Position numbers and translations under genes: made by a program. Source: Rhizobiales bacterium 2SD (GTDB taxonomy: Bacteria > Pseudomonadota > Alphaproteobacteria > Rhizobiales > Beijerinckiaceae). From it: 64,000 bases of DNA. Positions 8,493 through 17,640 of this stretch are shown here, piece after piece (position 1 is the stretch's first letter; each line of letters begins with the position of its first letter). The DNA lies in contig SCMY01000012.1 of NCBI GenBank assembly GCA_005502805.1, forward strand, positions 149,837 to 213,836, read 5' to 3'. The notes under the pieces were generated by a model. It worked only from the letters and a program-made list of their open reading frames with translations, was not told where the DNA came from and ran no database searches.

Positions 8493-10988
8493 ATGTTCGA
8501 CGCCGCGAAGAACCTCAGCATCAAGACCATGCTCCTGACCGTGCTCGGCCTTGCCAGCGCGGCAATCGTCGCGCTCTCATCGCAGGCGCTCTGGCAGGCC
8601 TGGACGCGCCACAACACGGCGGTCGAGGTGTCCGCTCTCGCCGATCTGAACAAGGCCTATTTCACGGCGCTGCAGAACCTGCGCTACGAGCGCGGCAATG
8701 GCGCGAGCGCGCTGACGATGCCGACCGACAAGAACGGCGGGATGATCGAGGACGTGCTGACGAGGCGGAAGCGCCTGGACGACGCCATCGCGACGGCGCA
8801 GGCGATCGTCCGGAGCAACGGCTACGAGGTCGCCAAGAGCGTCTCGACCGAGATCGATGGCCATGTCGCAGCGTTGAAACCTCTGCGGGCGAAGATCGAC
8901 GGCAACTGGAAGCTGCCGCTGGAGTCGCGGGAGAAGGAGCTGGCCGGGGCCAGCATGGCCCAGACCGCCAAGTTCCTGACCGCGCTCGAAGCCGCCTCGG
9001 CGACGCTGGAGGAACGCATGCTCGGGCTCGACGCCAGCTTCGCCAACCTGACCTCCGTTCGCTCGATGGCCTGGGCGGCGCGCTCGCTCAGCGGTTCCTC
9101 GACCATCGTGCTGAACAACGCCGTCGCCCAGGACCGGCCGCTCGACGCCAAGGAGAGCAATGCCGTCCTCGTCAACGATGCGCGCATGGAGTTCGCCTGG
9201 GGCGTGGTCAAGCAACTCATCGGCCAGGCGAGTGCGCCGCAGGCGCTGAAGGACGCGCTCGCCACCGCCGAGAACACCTATTTCGGCGGCGCCTTCAAGG
9301 CGACTCGCGCCGACCTCGTCGCCAATGCGACCGGTGGGCGCAAGCCTTCGATCAACGCGGATCAGTGGCGCGACCAGATCGTCGCGGCGTCCGAGACCGT
9401 CGGCGCCGTGGCGAGCCGCGCCATCGACGTCGTGTCCGACGTCGCCGACGCGAAGGCCGATGCGGCGATGCGCTCGCTCATTGCTTATGGCCTCCTCCTG
9501 CTGGCCGCGCTGGCGCTCGCGCTCGCCGGACTCTGGCTGGTCCAACGCCGCGTGACGCGTCCGATCACAGCCTTGACCGCCTCGATGAAGCAGCTAGCGC
9601 AAGGCGACTTCACCGCCGAAGTCATCGACAGCGGACGCAATGACGAGATCGGTGGCATGGCTGCCGCCGTCCGGGTGTTCAAGGAGAACGGTCTGCGCGT
9701 GCAGGCCCTGGAGGCGCAGGAGCGTGCCGCTGCGGCCGAGCGTGCAGCGCGGACCGAAGCCATGGTCGCCGTGGTCAGCGATGTCGGCACGGTCGTCGCG
9801 GCTGCGGCTGCCGGTGATTTCAGCGCGCGCCTGCGCCTGGAAAGCGCCGACGCCCAGATGCAGCAGCTGGTCGACGGCATCAACCAGATCAACGCTGTGG
9901 TCGACGGCGCGACGACCGAATTCGCCGACATCCTGGCAGCGGTCTCGCAGGGCGACCTGACCCGCCGTGTCGCGACCAGCTATCAGGGCCGCTTCGCCGA
10001 GCTGAAGCACTCGGTCAACGAGACGGTCGAGCGGCTCTCGGAGACGATCGGCGGCATCCAGGCGACGACCTCGCAGGTCTCGGCCTCGGCCCGCGAGATC
10101 AAGGCCGGCGCCGACGATCTCGCCAAGCGTACCGAGGAGCAGGCTGCCTCGCTCGAGGAGACTGCAGCGACGACCGAGGAACTCGCGGCCTCGGTCAAGG
10201 CGAGCGCCGGCTCCTCGAAATCGGCGGCCTCGGCCTCCGACGAAGCCATGACCGTGGCCCAGAAGGGCGGCATGATCGTTCAGGACGCCGTCGCGGCGAT
10301 GGAGCGGATCGAAGCCGCCTCGCGCAAGATCACCGACATCACCTCGGTGATCGACGGCATCGCCTTCCAGACCAACCTGCTGGCGCTGAACGCCGCCGTG
10401 GAAGCGGCCCGCGCCGGCGATGCCGGCAAGGGCTTCGCCGTCGTCGCCTCGGAGGTCCGCACGCTGGCGCAGCGCTCGGGCGAGGCCTCCAAGGACATCA
10501 CTACCCTGATCCAGTCCTCGACCAGCGAGATCGAGGAAGGCGTGAAGCTGGTCCGCTCGGCCGGCGCCGTTCTCGACCAGATCGTCTCGGCCTCCCGCCA
10601 GGTCGCGGCGACCGTGGTCGAGATCTCGGCAGCGGCGGGCGAGCAGGCCAACGGCATCGACGAGATGAGCCAGACCGTCGCCCATATGGACGAGATGACC
10701 CAGGCGAACGCCGCGCTCGCCGAGGAGAGCGCCGCTTCCGCCGCCTCGCTCGCCGACCAGATCCACAGCCTGGATCAGCTCGTCGCGGCCTTCCGCATCG
10801 CCGGTGGCGAGGCACGCTCGACCAGCGAGCCGGACCGCCTGCGCAACCTCGCCGCCGCCGCGATGTCGGAGGCTCGCTCTGCGCCGCGGGCTCCGGCTCG
10901 GAAAGCACCTGCACCACAGGCCGCTCCGACGCCCGCCCGCAAGGTCGCAGGCGGCGGAGCGCGGGATCGCGAATGGGAGGAGTTCTGA
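8493..10988 (+). CDS. Methyl-accepting chemotaxis protein
   Basis: An 831-residue transmembrane chemoreceptor. TM1 (about 9-31), a roughly 290-residue periplasmic sensor domain, and TM2 (about 328-350) are followed by a HAMP domain (RRVTRPITALTASM). Then come one or two more HAMP-like segments (AAAGDFSARLRLES; AVSQGDLTRRVATS) and a long methylated coiled coil. The signalling hairpin carries DGIAFQTNLLALNAAVEAAR and GKGFAVVASEVRTLAQRS. After a Pro/Ala-rich linker the protein ends in EWEEF, matching the aromatic-x-x-aromatic pentapeptide that tethers CheR/CheB in E. coli receptors (NWETF). No che genes are nearby. I chose the ATG at 8493, just before the TM1-forming sequence, over a GTG at 8427. 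Confidence 0.88.
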   Translation: MFDAAKNLSIKTMLLTVLGLASAAIVALSSQALWQAWTRHNTAVEVSALADLNKAYFTALQNLRYERGNGASALTMPTDKNGGMIEDVLTRRKRLDDAIATAQAIVRSNGYEVAKSVSTEIDGHVAALKPLRAKIDGNWKLPLESREKELAGASMAQTAKFLTALEAASATLEERMLGLDASFANLTSVRSMAWAARSLSGSSTIVLNNAVAQDRPLDAKESNAVLVNDARMEFAWGVVKQLIGQASAPQALKDALATAENTYFGGAFKATRADLVANATGGRKPSINADQWRDQIVAASETVGAVASRAIDVVSDVADAKADAAMRSLIAYGLLLLAALALALAGLWLVQRRVTRPITALTASMKQLAQGDFTAEVIDSGRNDEIGGMAAAVRVFKENGLRVQALEAQERAAAAERAARTEAMVAVVSDVGTVVAAAAAGDFSARLRLESADAQMQQLVDGINQINAVVDGATTEFADILAAVSQGDLTRRVATSYQGRFAELKHSVNETVERLSETIGGIQATTSQVSASAREIKAGADDLAKRTEEQAASLEETAATTEELAASVKASAGSSKSAASASDEAMTVAQKGGMIVQDAVAAMERIEAASRKITDITSVIDGIAFQTNLLALNAAVEAARAGDAGKGFAVVASEVRTLAQRSGEASKDITTLIQSSTSEIEEGVKLVRSAGAVLDQIVSASRQVAATVVEISAAAGEQANGIDEMSQTVAHMDEMTQANAALAEESAASAASLADQIHSLDQLVAAFRIAGGEARSTSEPDRLRNLAAAAMSEARSAPRAPARKAPAPQAAPTPARKVAGGGARDREWEEF

Positions 10989-11003
10989 GCTTACCGGCTC
11001 AGA
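10984..11003. terminator. Hairpin shared by two convergent stop codons
   Basis: TCTGAGC (10984-10990) and GCTCAGA (10997-11003) form a seven-base stem with a six-base loop, and contain or touch the stop codons of both the chemoreceptor and the SDR gene. It could act as a bidirectional terminator, but there is no T-tract on either side. Confidence 0.35.
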
Positions 11004-11859
11004 CGCCGCCCTTCACGCCCTCAGGCGGCTTGATCTCCTCGGGCACGAAGAAGTCCGGCATCAGCGGCACCGACGGATCGACCCGGTAGGGCGTGAAATC
11101 GGTGACGCCTTCGCCGGCCATGAAATTGTCGTCGATCAGGAAATTGCCCGAGAAGCTGCGCGAGGGCTTGTTGAAGACCATGTAGGCCGCGTCGGCCAGC
11201 ATCTCCGGCGTGCGGCTCGCCTGCACCATCTTGTCGCCACCGAGCAGGTTCTTTACCGCCGCCGTCGCGACCGTGGTGCGCGGCCACAGCGCGTTGACGG
11301 CGATGCCCTTCGGCGCCAGCTCGCCGGAAAGGCCGAGCACGCACAGGCTCATCCCGTACTTCGCCATGGTGTAGGCGAGGTGCGGCGCGAACCAGCGCGT
11401 CTTCATGTCGAGCGGCGGCGACAGCATCAGGATATGCGGGTTCTCCGCCTTCTCCAGATGCGGAATCGCGTATTTCGAGACCATGAAGGTGCCGCGCGTA
11501 TTGATCTGGTGCATCAGATCGTAGCGCTTCATGTCGGTCATCTGGGTGTTGGTCAGCGAGATCGCGCTGGCATTGTTCACGACGATGTCGAGGCCGCCAA
11601 AGGTCTCAGCCGTCTTGGCGATCGCCTCGGCGACGCTCTGCTCGTCGCGGACATCGACCATCAATGGCAGGCACTTGCCGCCGGCCGCCTCGATCTCGGC
11701 CGCGGCTGTGTAGATCGTGCCCTCGAGCTTGGGATGCGGCTCAGCCGTCTTGGCGGCGATGGTGACATTGGCGCCGTCGCGCGCCGCCTTGATGGCGATG
11801 GCGAGGCCGATGCCGCGCGATCCACCGGTGATGAAGAGCGTCTTGCCCTTGAGCGACAT
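10999..11859 (-). CDS. SDR family oxidoreductase, HSDL2-like
   Basis: A 286-residue short-chain dehydrogenase/reductase. It has the cofactor motif TGGSRGIGLAIA near the N-terminus, NNAS after beta-4, and the YTMAKYG catalytic pair (Y-x-x-x-K). The extra segment LSGELAPKGIAVNALWPRT and the tail after FLIDDNF resemble hydroxysteroid dehydrogenase-like 2 and related bacterial proteins, whose substrates are thought to be fatty acyl or steroid-like. A strong GGGAGG lies ahead of the ATG. It is the second gene of a pair, 17 bases after another SDR, which suggests related steps of one pathway. The substrate is unknown. Confidence 0.8.
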   Translation of the reverse strand: MSLKGKTLFITGGSRGIGLAIAIKAARDGANVTIAAKTAEPHPKLEGTIYTAAAEIEAAGGKCLPLMVDVRDEQSVAEAIAKTAETFGGLDIVVNNASAISLTNTQMTDMKRYDLMHQINTRGTFMVSKYAIPHLEKAENPHILMLSPPLDMKTRWFAPHLAYTMAKYGMSLCVLGLSGELAPKGIAVNALWPRTTVATAAVKNLLGGDKMVQASRTPEMLADAAYMVFNKPSRSFSGNFLIDDNFMAGEGVTDFTPYRVDPSVPLMPDFFVPEEIKPPEGVKGGV

Positions 11860-11876
11860 GGTGCTGTCCTCCCTCG

Positions 11877-12734
11877 TTAAGTTTGCAAGCTGAACCGGTC
11901 TGGCTGGCTGCCGTCCGCATCGGTGAAGCCATAGGCGCGCGCCAGATCGGCGACATGCAGCACCTGCCCGGCATGGCGGGCGACGTCGGGATCGGCCGCG
12001 AGCGCAGCAACCGCGCGCCCCGCATAGAGTGGCGTCTCTGTGGTCTCGGCGGCCATGCCGGCATCGCGCACCCGCTCGGTCAGGACATGGCCTGGGGACA
12101 AGGCCAGCGCGGTGACGCCATAGGGCTGGAGTTCCTGCGCCATCGCCAGCGTCAGCCGGTTCATCGCCGCCTTGGACAAATCGTAGAAGACGTCGCCGAG
12201 ATAGCCGCCGGCGGTGTCGAAGCTCACCGTGACGATCAGGCCTTGCCGCATCTGCACCATGGCGGGCGCGACGGCGCGGGCCAGCAGCAATTGCGCATAG
12301 ACGCCGCTCTCGAAGCTCTCGCCGAGCCGCGCCACCGGGCGGCGCCAGAACGGCGCGCCGAAGGCCGAGCCATCCGGATAGCGCTCGCCGTCATAGCCCT
12401 CATTGCCGCCCCAGACCGCGTCGACGACGCAATCGAGCCGGCCGAAGCGGCGCAGCGACCAGGCGACGAGCTGGTCGACCTCGCGCTCATTGGTGTGGTC
12501 GCAGCGATAGGGCTCGCCGCGACCGCCGGCAGCTTGGACCTCGCGGGCGGTGTCCTCGAAGGTTTCCGAGCGCTGGTCGGTGCGCGGGCCGGCCTCGCTG
12601 GAGCGGCCGGTGACGATCACCGTGGCGCCGGCCTGGCCGAGCGCCCGGGCAATGCCACGCCCGAGCCCGCGCGAGGCGCCTGCGACGAGGCAGGCCTTGC
12701 CAGCGAGCGGCTTCAACTGGCTGTCATCGGCCAT
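11877..12734 (-). CDS. SDR family oxidoreductase, DHRS1-like
   Basis: A 285-residue short-chain dehydrogenase. The nucleotide motif AGASRGLGRGIARALG, the active-site segment VSFDTAGGYLGDVFYDLSKA with Y-x-x-x-K, and LSPGHVLTERVRDAG fit the classical SDR fold. The insertion around GGNEGYDGERYPDG between beta-4 and helix 4 resembles DHRS1-type proteins. The ATG is at 12732-12734. It is the promoter-proximal gene of the SDR pair and diverges from a methyltransferase gene 67 bases away. Substrate unknown. Confidence 0.78.
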   Translation of the reverse strand: MADDSQLKPLAGKACLVAGASRGLGRGIARALGQAGATVIVTGRSSEAGPRTDQRSETFEDTAREVQAAGGRGEPYRCDHTNEREVDQLVAWSLRRFGRLDCVVDAVWGGNEGYDGERYPDGSAFGAPFWRRPVARLGESFESGVYAQLLLARAVAPAMVQMRQGLIVTVSFDTAGGYLGDVFYDLSKAAMNRLTLAMAQELQPYGVTALALSPGHVLTERVRDAGMAAETTETPLYAGRAVAALAADPDVARHAGQVLHVADLARAYGFTDADGSQPDRFSLQT

Positions 12735-12801
12735 GGCAATACCGCTGGCGCAATGCGAGCGGCTCCGCTAGAAGCCCCTCCCCCGAACGGCGAGGACGAT
12801 C

Positions 12802-13593
12802 ATGGAAGCGAGCGAAGTCGCGGCCTGCTGGGAGGCCAATGCCGAAACCTGGACCCGGCAGGCGCGCGCCGGCTACGACCTCTACCGGGATGCCCAGAAC
12901 ACACCTGCCTTCTTCGCCAACCTGCCCGACATAGACGGCCTGGATGGCCTCGACATCGGCTGCGGCGAGGGCTCGAACACGCGCAAGCTCGCCGAGGCCG
13001 GCGCCAGCGTCACCGCGATCGACATCGCCCCGACCTTCATCCGCCATGCGCAGGAGGCCGAGGCTGCCAACCCGCTCGGGATCGACTATCGCGTCGCCGA
13101 CGGCATGGCCCTGCCCTTCGCCGATGCCTCTTTCGATTTCGCCACCGCCTTCATGTCGCTGATGGACATGCCGCATCAGGATCGCGTGCTGGCCGAAGCC
13201 AAGCGGGTGCTGAAGCCGAGCGGCTTCCTGCAGTTCTCGATCCTGCATCCCTGCTTCGCCACGCCCGGCCGCAAGGTCATGCGCGACGAGGCCGGAAACG
13301 TCCTCGGCATCGAGGTGCGCGAATATTTCCGCATCACCGATGGCGAGATCGAGAGCTGGCGCTTCGGCGCCGCGCCGGCCGAGGAGAAGGCCAAGGTCGA
13401 GCCGTTCCGGGTGCCGCGCTTCCACCGCACGCTGAGCGACTGGATCAACCTGCTGGTCGCCTCCGGCTTCCGGATCGAGCTCATGCACGAGCCGGGTGTG
13501 GATGCGGAAACGGCCAAGGCCGTGCCCTATCTCGCCGACACCTATATCGCGCCGCTCTTCCTGCACATGAGGGTGCGGAAGCCGGTTCGATAG
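12802..13593 (+). CDS. Class I SAM-dependent methyltransferase
   Basis: A 263-residue methyltransferase of the Methyltransf_11 type. The SAM motif is GLDIGCGEGSNTRKLAEAG (about 50-68), followed by the acidic ITAID-like strand end (VTAIDIAP), DGMALPFADASFDFA and RVLKPSGFLQFSILHPCF. There is no family-specific feature that names the acceptor; enzymes like this act on small molecules. It is convergent with the acyl-CoA dehydrogenase gene and divergent from the SDR pair. Confidence 0.75.
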   Translation: MEASEVAACWEANAETWTRQARAGYDLYRDAQNTPAFFANLPDIDGLDGLDIGCGEGSNTRKLAEAGASVTAIDIAPTFIRHAQEAEAANPLGIDYRVADGMALPFADASFDFATAFMSLMDMPHQDRVLAEAKRVLKPSGFLQFSILHPCFATPGRKVMRDEAGNVLGIEVREYFRITDGEIESWRFGAAPAEEKAKVEPFRVPRFHRTLSDWINLLVASGFRIELMHEPGVDAETAKAVPYLADTYIAPLFLHMRVRKPVR

Positions 13594-13613
13594 GTCAGGC
13601 GCGGCGGACAGCG

Positions 13614-15389
13614 TCACGCCGCGAAGACCGCAGCCGAATCCTCGACCGCGCCGGCGCCCTCGGTCACCGCGAGTTCCAGCGCGGTGGCTTCGCCGACATG
13701 ATGCTCGGCATAGAAGCGAGCAGTGGCGAGCGCCGCGGCGCCCTGGTCCTCGCCCTGCATAGCCAGCGCCTTCTTCGCGAGGCCCGTGCCGCCCTGGGCG
13801 AGCGCGAACAGCTTGAGATAGGGCGTCGCTCCCGCGAGCGCGCTCGCCTGGTCGATGCCCATCGTCGCCAGCATCCATTCGGTGGCGCGCTCGAGCGAGT
13901 CGACAGCAGCGCCGAGCCGTGCCGCGCTATGGCCGAAGCCGGGCGTATTGGCCTCACGCACGGCAGCGACGACACCACGCATCTCGCCGATCAGCGCCTT
14001 GACCGCGTCGCCATTGGAGAGCGGCAGCTTGCGCAGCACGAGGTCGATCGCCTGGATACCGTTGGTGCCCTCATAGATCGTGGCGATGCGGGCATCGCGC
14101 AGATGCTGGGCCGCGCCGGTTTCCTCGACATAGCCCATGCCGCCATGGATCTGGACGCCGGTGGAAGCGACCTCGACGCCGATATCGGTGGCATAGGCCT
14201 TGGCGACCGGCGTGATGAGCGCCGCGCGCTCGGCCGCCGCCTTGCGCTTGCCCTCATCGGGTTCGCGATGCGAACGGTCGAGGTTCGCGGCCAGCAGCAG
14301 CGAGAGCGTGCGCGCGGCCTGCGTCTTGGCGCGCATCTCCATCAGCATGCGGCGGATGTCGGGATGGACGATGATCGGGCTCATCGGGGCGCCCTTCGGC
14401 GCATCGAGCGCGGTGCCCTGCTTGCGCTCCTGCGCGAAGGCGAGCGCCTGCTGATAGGCGCGCTCGGCGATGGCGACGCCCTGCACCGCGACGTTGAGGC
14501 GGGCATTGTTCATCATCGTGAACATGCAGGCGAGGCCGCGATTCTCCTCGCCGATCAGCCAGCCGATCGCGCCGCCCTCGTCGCCATAGCTCATCGCGCA
14601 GGTCGGCGAGGCGTGGATGCCAAGCTTGTGCTCGACGCCGGTGCAGCGGACATCGTTGCGCTTACCGAGCGAGCCATCGGCATTGACCAGGAATTTCGGC
14701 ACAAGGAAGAGCGAGATGCCGCGCGTGCCGGGAGGGGCGTCGGGCAGGCGGGCGAGGACGAGATGGACGATGTTGTCCGTCATCTCGTGATCGCCATAGG
14801 TGATGAAGATCTTCTGGCCGCTGATGCGATAGGTGCCGTCGCCGGCGCGCTCGGCCTTGGAGCGCAGCGCGTTGAGGTCTGAACCGGCCTGCGGCTCGGT
14901 CAGGTTCATCGTGCCCATCCACTCGCCGGATACGAGCTTGGCGAGATAGGTTTCCTTGAGATAGTCGGAGCCATGGGCGTGCAGCGCCTCGATCGCGCCG
15001 ACGGTCAGCAGCGGGCCGAGCGCGAAGGCGAAGGCCGCCGAATTCCACATCTCGGTGCAGGCCGACTGCACCAAGGTCGGCAGGGCCTGGCCGCCATAGG
15101 CCTCCGGCCCCGGCAGCGCGTTCCAGCCACCCTGCGCCCAGGCGTGATAGGCTTCCTTCCAGCCCGGCGGGGTGACGACGTTACCGTCCTTGAGCTTGGA
15201 GCCGATGCGATCGCCGACGACATTCAAGGGCGCGAGGACATCGCCGGCGAACTTCGCGGCTTCCTCAAGCACGGCCTCGGTGACGCCATCCGCGAGCTCC
15301 GGAGCCAGCCCCTCCGAGATCAGGGCGTCGAGCCCAGCGACATGGCGCATCGTCGCCAGGATATCCTCGACCGGAGCACGGTACGACAT
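13614..15389 (-). CDS. Acyl-CoA dehydrogenase with C-terminal extension (AcdA/DmdC-like)
   Basis: A 591-residue flavoenzyme that oxidises an acyl-CoA to the 2-enoyl-CoA. The FAD/substrate segments TEPQAGSDLNALRSKAE and ISGQKIFITYGDHEM precede the C-terminal helical domain with GGMGYVEETGAAQ, and the catalytic glutamate is in YEGTNGIQAIDL. At about 590 residues it is longer than the usual 380. The extra C-terminal domain is typical of the group that includes 3-methylmercaptopropionyl-CoA dehydrogenase DmdC and long-chain FadE-like enzymes. I cannot assign a chain length. It is transcribed away from tsaC, with a 166-base shared upstream region. Confidence 0.85.
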   Translation of the reverse strand: MSYRAPVEDILATMRHVAGLDALISEGLAPELADGVTEAVLEEAAKFAGDVLAPLNVVGDRIGSKLKDGNVVTPPGWKEAYHAWAQGGWNALPGPEAYGGQALPTLVQSACTEMWNSAAFAFALGPLLTVGAIEALHAHGSDYLKETYLAKLVSGEWMGTMNLTEPQAGSDLNALRSKAERAGDGTYRISGQKIFITYGDHEMTDNIVHLVLARLPDAPPGTRGISLFLVPKFLVNADGSLGKRNDVRCTGVEHKLGIHASPTCAMSYGDEGGAIGWLIGEENRGLACMFTMMNNARLNVAVQGVAIAERAYQQALAFAQERKQGTALDAPKGAPMSPIIVHPDIRRMLMEMRAKTQAARTLSLLLAANLDRSHREPDEGKRKAAAERAALITPVAKAYATDIGVEVASTGVQIHGGMGYVEETGAAQHLRDARIATIYEGTNGIQAIDLVLRKLPLSNGDAVKALIGEMRGVVAAVREANTPGFGHSAARLGAAVDSLERATEWMLATMGIDQASALAGATPYLKLFALAQGGTGLAKKALAMQGEDQGAAALATARFYAEHHVGEATALELAVTEGAGAVEDSAAVFAA

Positions 15390-15555
15390 CGCTTACCTCC
15401 CTCGGCGCCCGCGCAGCATGGCGGGGCATTCGTCTCGTTGCGTTGACGGCGATGCTAGCCGCGAACTATGCGCTTGCCCACGCGCCAAACGGCGCGGTCT
15501 CGCACATGCCATCCCGGCATTGTTATAGTTTACATATGAACTTTCAAGAGCGACC

Positions 15556-16530
15556 GTGACAGGACCTCGCCAGACCCAGCGCCTTTCCGCCGACGAGGCC
15601 GGCATCGCCGCGGCCGCGGAGCTGCTGCGCGCCGGCAAGCTGGTCGCGCTGCCGACCGAGACGGTCTACGGCCTTGCCGCCGATGCCAGCGACGACCGCG
15701 CCGTCGCCTCGATCTACGCCGCCAAGGAGCGCCCGAGCTTCAACCCGCTGATCTCGCATCTGCCGGATGTCGATGCTGCCAGGCGCCAGGGCCTGTTCGA
15801 TGCCCAGGCACTGGTGCTGGCGAAAGCCTTCTGGCCGGGACCGCTGACACTGGTCGTGCCGGCTTCGAGTTCGTGCACGGTCTGCGGCCTCGCCCGCGCC
15901 GGGCTCGACAGCGTGGCGCTTCGGGTGCCCTCCCATCCGGTCGCGCGCGCTGTCTTGCAGGCGGCCAGTAGGCCAATCGCGGCGCCTTCGGCCAATCGCT
16001 CCGGACGGGTCAGCCCGACCCAGGCGGACCATGTCCTCGTCGACCTCGACGGCCGCATCGATGCCGTGCTCGATGCGGGGCCGACGGCGGTCGGGGTCGA
16101 ATCCAGCATCGTCGCCTGCCTCGGCGGCGCCCCGCGCCTGCTGCGGCCGGGCGGCGTGCCGCGCGCCGCGCTGGAAGCCGCAATCGGACAGGCCCTCGTC
16201 ATCGTCGAGGACGGCGGCACCGCTCCCGTCTCGCCCGGCCTGCTCGCCTCGCATTATGCGCCGCGCGCCGCCGTCAGGCTCGACGCCGACACGCCGCGAC
16301 CGGGCGAGGCCTGGCTCGGCTTCGGGCCGGAGCCGAACGGTTCCCTGCCCGCTCTCGCTTTCAACCTCAGCCCGGCGGGCGATCTGACCGAGGCCGCCGC
16401 CAACCTCTTCGCCGCGATGCGCCGGCTCGACGATCAGAGCCCTGCGACAATCGCGGTCGCGCCGATCCCGACGCATGGCCTCGGCGAAGCGATCAACGAT
16501 CGGCTGCGCCGCGCTGCTGCTCCGCGCTGA
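15556..16530 (+). CDS. tsaC: L-threonylcarbamoyladenylate synthase (Sua5 type)
   Basis: A 324-residue enzyme that makes threonylcarbamoyl-AMP from threonine, bicarbonate and ATP for the t6A37 tRNA modification. The N-terminal YrdC domain has LPTETVYGLAADA, KERPSFNPLISH, FWPGPLTLVV, APSANRSGRVSPT and a C-terminal VGVESSIV. A linker with LRPGG and SPGLLASHYAPR leads into the Sua5 domain, so this is the long Sua5 form rather than the short TsaC. The start is a GTG at 15556. A seven-codon ATG reading frame just upstream ends on the same bases and is probably chance. Confidence 0.9.
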   Translation: MTGPRQTQRLSADEAGIAAAAELLRAGKLVALPTETVYGLAADASDDRAVASIYAAKERPSFNPLISHLPDVDAARRQGLFDAQALVLAKAFWPGPLTLVVPASSSCTVCGLARAGLDSVALRVPSHPVARAVLQAASRPIAAPSANRSGRVSPTQADHVLVDLDGRIDAVLDAGPTAVGVESSIVACLGGAPRLLRPGGVPRAALEAAIGQALVIVEDGGTAPVSPGLLASHYAPRAAVRLDADTPRPGEAWLGFGPEPNGSLPALAFNLSPAGDLTEAAANLFAAMRRLDDQSPATIAVAPIPTHGLGEAINDRLRRAAAPR

Positions 16531-16555
16531 AACAGGCAGCCTCGCCAAGGCGACG

Positions 16556-16571
16556 CTTGCAATTCCGCAAG
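16556..16571. promoter_or_regulatory. LysR-type palindrome before the LysR gene at 16612
   Basis: CTTGC (16556-16560) and GCAAG (16567-16571) flank AATTCC, giving the T-N11-A arrangement that LysR-type regulators favour. It lies 41 bases before the TTG start, where an autoregulatory site would be expected. Confidence 0.4.
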
Positions 16572-16611
16572 ATCTGGCAATGCTGCGCGCAGGTTTGCCG
16601 GAGAGTGGCCG

Positions 16612-17520
16612 TTGTCGACGTCGAAGCTCGCCTGGGATGATTTCCGCCTGATCAAAGCGATCGCCGATGCCGGCGGGCTGACCGGCGCGGCCGCCGCGCT
16701 CAACGTCAATCATTCGACCGTATTCCGCCGCCTCGGGCAGATCGAGGAGCAGCTCGGCCACGCCCTCTTCGAGCGGCGCAAGACCGGCTATGTCGCGACC
16801 TCGGCCGGCGAGGAGATGACGACGCTGGCCTCGCGCATCGACGACGACGTCACCGCTTTCGGACGCAGGCTGGCGGGGCGCGATCTCGCGCCGTCAGGCG
16901 ATCTGCGCGTCACCACCACCGATACGCTCTATCTGCATGCGCTGCTGCCGATCTTCGCGGCCTTCCGGGCGGCGCACCCGCTGATCCGGCTCGATGTCGT
17001 CATGGCGAGCCAGACGCTCAACCTCTCGCGCCGCGACGCCGACGTCGCCATCCGCGCCAGCGACTCACCGGGCGAGACGCTGGTCGGCCGCCGGCTCGCC
17101 AATCTGAACTGGGCCGTCTATGCCCGCGCCGACGCGCCGGCGACCGAGGCCGAGGCGCATGAGCCGAAGCTGCTGTTCAAGCGCGACTGGGTCGCGCTCG
17201 GCGACCCGCTCGGCTATGTCAAGGCGGCCCGCTATGTCCGCGACCATGTCCCGGCCGAGCGGATCGCACTGCGCTCCTCGGCCGTGCTCGGCCTGACGGA
17301 AGCGGTCGAGCAGGGGATGGGCATCGGCCCCCTGCCCTGCTTCATCGCCGACCAGCGGCCGGGCCTCGTGCGCCTGCTGCCGCCTGACCCGGACTTCTCG
17401 ACCGGCCTGTGGATCCTGACCCATCCCGACATCAGGCATGCGCCGCGGGTGCGCGCCTTCATGGATTTCGTCGGCGGCGAGCTGGCGAAGCGGAAGGCGC
17501 TGCTCGAAGGCGCAGGCTAA
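16612..17520 (+). CDS. LysR family transcriptional regulator
   Basis: A 302-residue regulator. The winged helix-turn-helix spans about 8-67 (GGLTGAAAALNVNHSTVFRR, then LFERRKTGYVATSAGEEM). A periplasmic-binding-protein-like effector domain follows to the end. The start is a TTG at 16612 with GGAGAG six bases upstream. I see no alternative ATG that keeps the full DNA-binding domain. Neighbouring genes are tsaC upstream and a GntR regulator downstream, so its target is not obvious. The effector is unknown. Confidence 0.82.
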   Translation: MSTSKLAWDDFRLIKAIADAGGLTGAAAALNVNHSTVFRRLGQIEEQLGHALFERRKTGYVATSAGEEMTTLASRIDDDVTAFGRRLAGRDLAPSGDLRVTTTDTLYLHALLPIFAAFRAAHPLIRLDVVMASQTLNLSRRDADVAIRASDSPGETLVGRRLANLNWAVYARADAPATEAEAHEPKLLFKRDWVALGDPLGYVKAARYVRDHVPAERIALRSSAVLGLTEAVEQGMGIGPLPCFIADQRPGLVRLLPPDPDFSTGLWILTHPDIRHAPRVRAFMDFVGGELAKRKALLEGAG

Positions 17521-17604
17521 GGCGCGCGACGCACCGAGGCTGCAACCTCGACCATCCTCCTCAGCTGAACCGGGTCCAACAGGCCAAGCTTGCATCATCT
17601 CAGT

Positions 17605-17628
17605 AACCGGTATACCGGTACTCCGGTT
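17605..17628. promoter_or_regulatory. Probable GntR operator with three CCGG half-sites
   Basis: A perfect 14-base palindrome ACCGGTATACCGGT (17606-17619) is followed by a third half-site, CCGGTT (17623-17628). The whole block is bounded by AACCGG and CCGGTT. It ends 12 bases before the GntR start codon at 17641, overlapping where the promoter or leader should be. This fits autoregulation by the adjacent FCD-type regulator. Confidence 0.55.
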
Positions 17629-17640
17629 AGAGAAAGCGCC

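Noticed and set aside
11883..14882. A 999-codon open frame on the + strand across two SDR genes, a methyltransferase and part of an acyl-CoA dehydrogenase
   Set aside because: It is Arg/Ala/Gly/Asp-rich low-complexity translation opposite or out of phase with four clear genes. High G+C removes stops from shadow frames.
15536..15559. Seven-codon ATG frame directly before tsaC
   Set aside because: No ribosome site, and its stop simply overlaps the GTG start. Too short to support as a leader peptide.
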